Shown piece after piece: positions 5,540 through 9,178 of a stretch of 9,178 nucleotides of DNA. Position 1 is the stretch's first letter. Every line of letters starts with the position of its first letter. This stretch comes from an uncultured Atopobium sp. (GTDB lineage: Bacteria > Actinomycetota > Coriobacteriia > Coriobacteriales > Atopobiaceae): the NCBI GenBank assembly GCA_900555335.1, contig USKU01000046.1, forward strand, positions 1-9,178, read 5' to 3'. The notes beneath the pieces are model-generated. The model saw nothing but the letters and a program-made list of their open reading frames with translations, searched no databases and was not told the origin of the DNA. The position numbers were made by a program, and so were the translations under genes.

Positions 5540-7352
5540 TCGCGCAGGGGGAGCACGTCCTCAAAACATCGGACATACCATCAGAGTGTTTGTCTCGTAC
5601 TTAGGGCATGCTAAGAAGCGCCTTATGTTGGTGGCACTTCTTGTTTCTATTAGCGGTTTAACGGCACTCCTTGGTACCTACATGATTAAGCCTGTTGTTG
5701 CAGCAGTGGGCAGGGGAGACGTAAACGCATTTACCAACCTCATTGTATTTACAGCGGTTGTGTATGCAATTGGCGCTCTTACCAGTGTTGGTTACACGCA
5801 AATTATGGTTCGTGCTGCTCAGAGGATTGTTTTTGACATCAGACGAGACCTTTTTGAGCACATTGAATCGCTGCCCCTAAGATTCTTTGACCAGCGTACC
5901 CGCGGCGATATCATGAGCTTCTTTACAAATGACGTGGATACCATCTCGGAAGCGCTCAACAACAGCTTTGCCAACCTTGTTCTGGCGTTTATTCAGATGG
6001 TTGGTACGCTTGTGCTGCTCATTGTTCTTAACTGGCAGCTGACACTGATTACTATTCTCTTTGACGTTTTGATTGTGGTTTATGCACGTTACGCAAGTAA
6101 GCGCTCTGCCAAGCATTACTCGGTGCAACAAAAAAGCCTTGGTGTTCTCAACGGTTTTGCAGAAGAAACTATCTCTGGCCTTAAAGTGGTTAAAGTTTTT
6201 AACCATGAGGATGCCAACTTTACTGATTTTCAAAAGGTAAATGACGAGTTACGGCACTCTGGAACAAGTGCTCAGGGTTATGCGGCAACTATGGTTCCTA
6301 TCACGGTTTCATTGACGTATATCAATTACGCCGTGGTCACCGTGGTTGGTGCTCTGCTTGCCGTAAACGGACACGCGGATGTTGCAAGTCTTGCATCCTA
6401 CCTGGTCTTTGTTCGCCAGGCAGCCATGCCGTTTAACCAGTTCACACAGCTCTCCAACTTCCTGCTTACCGCTCTTGCTGGTGCTGAGCGCATCTTTGCG
6501 GTTATGGAAATGACTCCTGAGGTTGATGAGGGCAAGGTTGACCTGGTCCGCGTTAGTGGTTATGAGTCAGGAGAAGAGTCCTGGGCTTGGGTCACACCGT
6601 CTGGCGAGAAAACCCCTCTTGCCGGAGACGTCCGTTTTGATGACGTAACCTTTGGATACGACGATGATCAGACGGTTCTTGCAAACCTCACGCTGTTTGC
6701 AAAGCCTGGTCAAAAGATTGCATTTGTTGGCTCAACTGGTGCTGGTAAAACAACCATTACCAACCTCATCAACCGTTTCTATGACGTTCGCAGCGGAACT
6801 ATCACCTACGACGGCATTCCAATCAATGACATTAAGAAATCTGCATTAAGGTCCTCGCTTGGTATTGTTTTGCAGGACACACATCTGTTCACAGGTACCA
6901 TCGCCGACAATATTCGTTTTGGTAAGTTAGACGCCACTGATGACGAGGTTATTGCTGCAGCAAAAATCGCAAACGCAGATAAGTTTATCCGTCGTATGCC
7001 ACGTGGCTACAACACCGTACTTACCTCAGACGGTGCTAACCTTTCACAAGGTCAGAGGCAGCTTCTGGCAATTGCGCGTGCTGCTATTGCCGATCCTCCT
7101 GTACTTATTCTGGACGAGGCCACTTCCAGTATTGATACGCGTACTGAGGCACTTATCGAGAAGGGTATGGATGCCCTAATGGCAGGTCGTACTGTCTTTG
7201 TGATTGCTCATAGGCTGTCTACGGTTCGTAACTCTGATGCCATCATGGTTTTGGAACATGGTCGCATCATTGAGCGTGGTACTCACGATGAGCTTATTGC
7301 AAAGCATGGAGAGTATTACCAGCTGTATACAGGCTCGCGAGAGCTGGAGTAG
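5532..7352 (+). CDS. ABC exporter half-transporter, catalytically competent subunit of the heterodimer
   Basis: The 606-residue product has a six-helix exporter domain (segments near 31-55, 68-90, 148-166, 170-185, 256-278, 284-315) followed by an ATPase domain (~366-590). Walker A is GSTGAGKTT (400-408), the Q-loop is Q448, Walker B LILDE has the catalytic Glu (E529), the D-loop is SSID (532-535) and the switch His is H560 (IAHR). The signature is LSQGQ (504-508), not LSGGQ, the variant I recall from TM288-type chains. It should therefore form a weak site with the partner's Walker motifs, while its own Walker motifs and the partner's VSGGQ form the working site. Between the last membrane helix and the ATPase there is a linker of about 25 residues (~335-365, with SWAWVTPSGEKTPL) that the first gene lacks. 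The ATG at 5532 is fixed by AAGGAGG. The start overlaps the upstream stop by 8 bp and crcB begins 9 bp downstream. Substrate is unknown; multidrug or lipid export is the family default. Confidence 0.94.
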   Translation: MANRAGGARPQNIGHTIRVFVSYLGHAKKRLMLVALLVSISGLTALLGTYMIKPVVAAVGRGDVNAFTNLIVFTAVVYAIGALTSVGYTQIMVRAAQRIVFDIRRDLFEHIESLPLRFFDQRTRGDIMSFFTNDVDTISEALNNSFANLVLAFIQMVGTLVLLIVLNWQLTLITILFDVLIVVYARYASKRSAKHYSVQQKSLGVLNGFAEETISGLKVVKVFNHEDANFTDFQKVNDELRHSGTSAQGYAATMVPITVSLTYINYAVVTVVGALLAVNGHADVASLASYLVFVRQAAMPFNQFTQLSNFLLTALAGAERIFAVMEMTPEVDEGKVDLVRVSGYESGEESWAWVTPSGEKTPLAGDVRFDDVTFGYDDDQTVLANLTLFAKPGQKIAFVGSTGAGKTTITNLINRFYDVRSGTITYDGIPINDIKKSALRSSLGIVLQDTHLFTGTIADNIRFGKLDATDDEVIAAAKIANADKFIRRMPRGYNTVLTSDGANLSQGQRQLLAIARAAIADPPVLILDEATSSIDTRTEALIEKGMDALMAGRTVFVIAHRLSTVRNSDAIMVLEHGRIIERGTHDELIAKHGEYYQLYTGSRELE

Positions 7353-7361
7353 GGGCATTTT

Positions 7362-7733
7362 ATGTTTGAAGCGTTAGCTGTGGCTCTTGGTGGAGCTCTG
7401 GGTAGTTTAGGTCGCTGGCAGTTGGGAGTCCTCTTTAAACAGTGGATTCCTAACCTGCCAGTTGGTACGTTTGCTGCAAATGTTGTTGCAGGTTTGATTA
7501 TTGGCTTTGTAACAGGGCTTGATCTTGCAAGTCCACTTCAGCCACAGGTAAAGCTATTCTTAGCCGTGGGCCTTTGCGGAGGACTTTCGACTTTCTCGAC
7601 CTTCTCAAATGAAACCCTTACCTTTATTCAAGCAGGTAATTGGACTGCTGCAGGTGTGAACATTGCAGTTAATGTTATAACGTGCCTAGTTGCTGTGTTT
7701 ATTGGATTGAAATTATCAGCTGTTGTGTCGTAG
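7362..7733 (+). CDS. crcB: CrcB/Fluc fluoride channel
   Basis: CrcB (Fluc) proteins are small dual-topology membrane channels that let fluoride leave the cytoplasm. This 123-residue protein has the usual length and four hydrophobic segments (~3-22, 33-53, 62-81, 96-119). Family motifs are present in order: GGALGSLGRW (10-19, with R18), GTFAANVVAG (35-44, with the conserved N40) and GLCGGLSTFSTFSNE (70-84), which holds the pore phenylalanines F78 and F81 and the Na+-site region. The ATG at 7362 has AGGGG 6 nt upstream and starts 9 bp after the second ABC gene, so it is almost certainly co-transcribed with it. I see no fluoride riboswitch; there is no room for one in the 9-bp gap. Only one copy is visible, so a homodimer is the simplest reading, unless a partner gene lies elsewhere as in bacteria with paired crcB genes. 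Confidence 0.95.
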   Translation: MFEALAVALGGALGSLGRWQLGVLFKQWIPNLPVGTFAANVVAGLIIGFVTGLDLASPLQPQVKLFLAVGLCGGLSTFSTFSNETLTFIQAGNWTAAGVNIAVNVITCLVAVFIGLKLSAVVS

Positions 7734-7752
7734 TGCAATAGTTCAAACGTTT

Positions 7753-7800
7753 AAATTAAAAGCTAGATATCCTTCTTTTGGATACCTAGCTTTTTAATTT
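7753..7800. terminator. Bidirectional intrinsic terminator between convergent crcB and the MFS gene
   Basis: AAAAGCTAG (7758-7766) pairs with CTAGCTTTT (7786-7794). The stem continues inward, past one A/C mismatch, with TATCC/GGATA (7768-7772 / 7780-7784) around a 7-nt loop TTCTTTT. Outside the core, AAATT/AATTT (7753-7757 / 7796-7800) can pair past a bulged T at 7795. Both strands present a T-run at the end of the stem. It starts 20 bp after the crcB stop and ends about 30 bp from the MFS stop, the expected place for a shared terminator. Confidence 0.85.
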
Positions 7801-7830
7801 GCTTTCTTTTAAACGTTGTAGCTGCGTGTT

Positions 7831-9178
7831 TTATTTTGTCATCTTTGGCAGTACAAAGAGTACGATTCCCATGGTAACAAGAGGAATACAAGCTACGCAC
7901 ACAAGCACAAAGAGTGCATTTTGAGCTCCTGCAAGGGTGCTCGTAGCTAAGTCTGTAGCCCCAAGCTGAGAAGCCGCTACAACACCAGAAATAACGCTGG
8001 TTCCCATAGCACCAAAGAGCTGCTGCATTGTGTTAATAACAGCATTTCCATCTGCCTTGCGGTCTTCCGATAAGTGTCCCAAGGCTACCGTAAAATTGTT
8101 TCCCATCTGAAGCGCCTGGCCAATGGCAAAGATAGCAAAAATATACGTGATCATTTCTACGGTAAGCACGTGAACAAAAAGCAGCAAAAGGAGCATGCTG
8201 GTAAGACAGCAAAGAATGCCTGTAACAATAGGTTTTTTAGCTCCTAGTTTGTCTAAAATCTGACCAGAAATTGGTGCCATGACTGCGCCAATAGCACATC
8301 CTGGCAGCATTTGAGCTCCTGCTGCGGTAGCGCCTGCACCTAGTACTAGCTGGGAGAAGTTAGGCAGAAGATACGACTGACCAAGAATAATAAATTGCAG
8401 AGCAACAATAGCAAAGAGCGAGAGTACAAAGCCCTTCTCGCTAAATACTTCAAGGTTAATGATAGGGATTTTTGTAGATTTATTAGATTGCTCCTGGTGT
8501 TTAAAGGAGTTTTCGTGACGCACAAAGAACATAAGTGAGCCCACAAAAATCATAATTGCGAGCAAAACAGGAATGCTAAGCAGGCCAAACGCGCTGGACT
8601 CGTCAATAACAAAGATGAGCGCAATAAAACTTACGGTAAGCAGCAGCCAGCCAAAGACATCAAAAGAGATAACCTCAGTTTTATGGCTCTGTTGGATTGA
8701 ACTAATTCCCAGTACAAATGCCACAATCAAGAAGGGGAGAAGACCGGCAAAGATCATTCTCCAGCCAAGATGCTCTGCAATCCAGCCACCAGCTGAAGGT
8801 CCTACTGCAGGTGCAACGGCAGTAACAAGCATGCCAATGCCCATCATGACGCCCATGTTTTTAAGTGGGGCTTGCTCGGTGATGATGTTGAACATCAGTG
8901 GTAACGCTAGACCGGTGCCAATGCCTTCTAAAATACGGCCAAGCAGCAATAACATAAACGTTGGAGCAGCAAATCCACAAAGAATGCCGCTGATGTAGAA
9001 GATCATGGCTACGGTAAAAATACTTTTAGTTTTGAATCGCCTGTTTAAAAACGATGACATAGGCATGATAATGGCAAGAATTAAAAGATACGAAGTGGTC
9101 ATCCATTGTACCGTTGAGGTTCCAATAGAGAATTCTTCCATCAATGTTGGAAACGTCACGTTCATGGCAGTTTCTACG
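7831..9178 (-). CDS. MFS multidrug exporter, DHA2 (EmrB/LmrB-like) family, N-terminus cut by window edge
   Basis: The frame runs on the minus strand from the right edge to a TAA at the complement of 7831-7833. The residues before the first ATG (9165) read V-E-T-A in frame, giving ETAMNVTFPTLMEEF. This matches the end of helix 1 in DHA2 exporters, so the true start lies outside and probably 20-30 residues are missing. About 448 residues are visible, with many hydrophobic segments, fitting the 14-helix drug:H+ antiporter group. Visible motifs, numbered from that ATG, are a degenerate loop 2-3 motif A (NRRFKTKSIF, 41-50), motif B RILEGIG (77-83, Glu replacing the usual Gln) and antiporter motif C in helix 5 (G111 to G127, ending VGPSAGG). 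A cytoplasmic loop around 215-235 is Lys/Ser/Gln-rich. The family default is efflux of drugs or other toxic compounds by proton exchange; the actual substrate is unknown. The gene converges on crcB and is not part of that operon. Confidence 0.92.
   Translation of the reverse strand, partial: VETAMNVTFPTLMEEFSIGTSTVQWMTTSYLLILAIIMPMSSFLNRRFKTKSIFTVAMIFYISGILCGFAAPTFMLLLLGRILEGIGTGLALPLMFNIITEQAPLKNMGVMMGIGMLVTAVAPAVGPSAGGWIAEHLGWRMIFAGLLPFLIVAFVLGISSIQQSHKTEVISFDVFGWLLLTVSFIALIFVIDESSAFGLLSIPVLLAIMIFVGSLMFFVRHENSFKHQEQSNKSTKIPIINLEVFSEKGFVLSLFAIVALQFIILGQSYLLPNFSQLVLGAGATAAGAQMLPGCAIGAVMAPISGQILDKLGAKKPIVTGILCCLTSMLLLLLFVHVLTVEMITYIFAIFAIGQALQMGNNFTVALGHLSEDRKADGNAVINTMQQLFGAMGTSVISGVVAASQLGATDLATSTLAGAQNALFVLVCVACIPLVTMGIVLFVLPKMTK

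Noticed and set aside
7353..7361. Fluoride riboswitch controlling crcB
   Set aside because: Only 9 bp separate the second ABC stop from the crcB start, too little for the aptamer, and no such fold is evident in the preceding coding sequence.

Overview
The window looks like ordinary chromosomal sequence from a low-GC member of the Actinobacteria, most likely a coriobacterium of the Atopobium/Lancefieldella/Fannyhessea type. This is an inference from protein character: a monomeric-type [FeFe] hydrogenase, an AspRS with a full bacterial GAD insertion, an anaerobe-like gene set, and moderate-to-low GC with AAAGGA/GGAGG ribosome binding sites. No taxonomic marker is present.

Layout. (1) 1-335, plus strand: the C-terminal end of an [FeFe]-hydrogenase catalytic protein, closed by a hairpin terminator. 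(2) 498-806 and 969-1619, minus strand: an unrecognised 102-residue protein and a HAD-superfamily phosphatase of the phosphoglycolate phosphatase type. A second hairpin with T-runs lies at the end of the minus-strand pair. (3) 1865-7733, plus strand: a tight co-directional run of aspS, two ABC exporter half-transporters and a CrcB/Fluc fluoride channel. The gaps are 45 bp, an 8-bp overlap and 9 bp, with no terminator visible between them, so this is probably one operon. (4) 7831-9178, minus strand: a DHA2-type MFS drug exporter that runs off the right edge. It converges on crcB across a strong bidirectional terminator.

How the genes fit together. The two ABC half-transporters form a clear heterodimer of the TM287/288, BmrCD or LmrCD type. 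The first subunit has lost the catalytic Glu (Asp) and the switch His (Gln). The second has normal catalytic residues but an LSQGQ signature. Together they make one degenerate and one competent ATP site. With CrcB and the convergent MFS exporter, the right two thirds of the window is dominated by export and detoxification genes downstream of an essential tRNA synthetase.

I found no mobile elements, CRISPR arrays, tRNA/rRNA genes or clear phage signals. I see no convincing new multi-gene system. The most checkable curiosities are a strong hairpin with nearby duplicate start signals in the aspS leader, a perfect 10-bp inverted repeat just inside the first ABC gene, and the small orphan protein at 498-806. 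No intergenic stretch exceeds 300 bp; the largest is 1620-1864.
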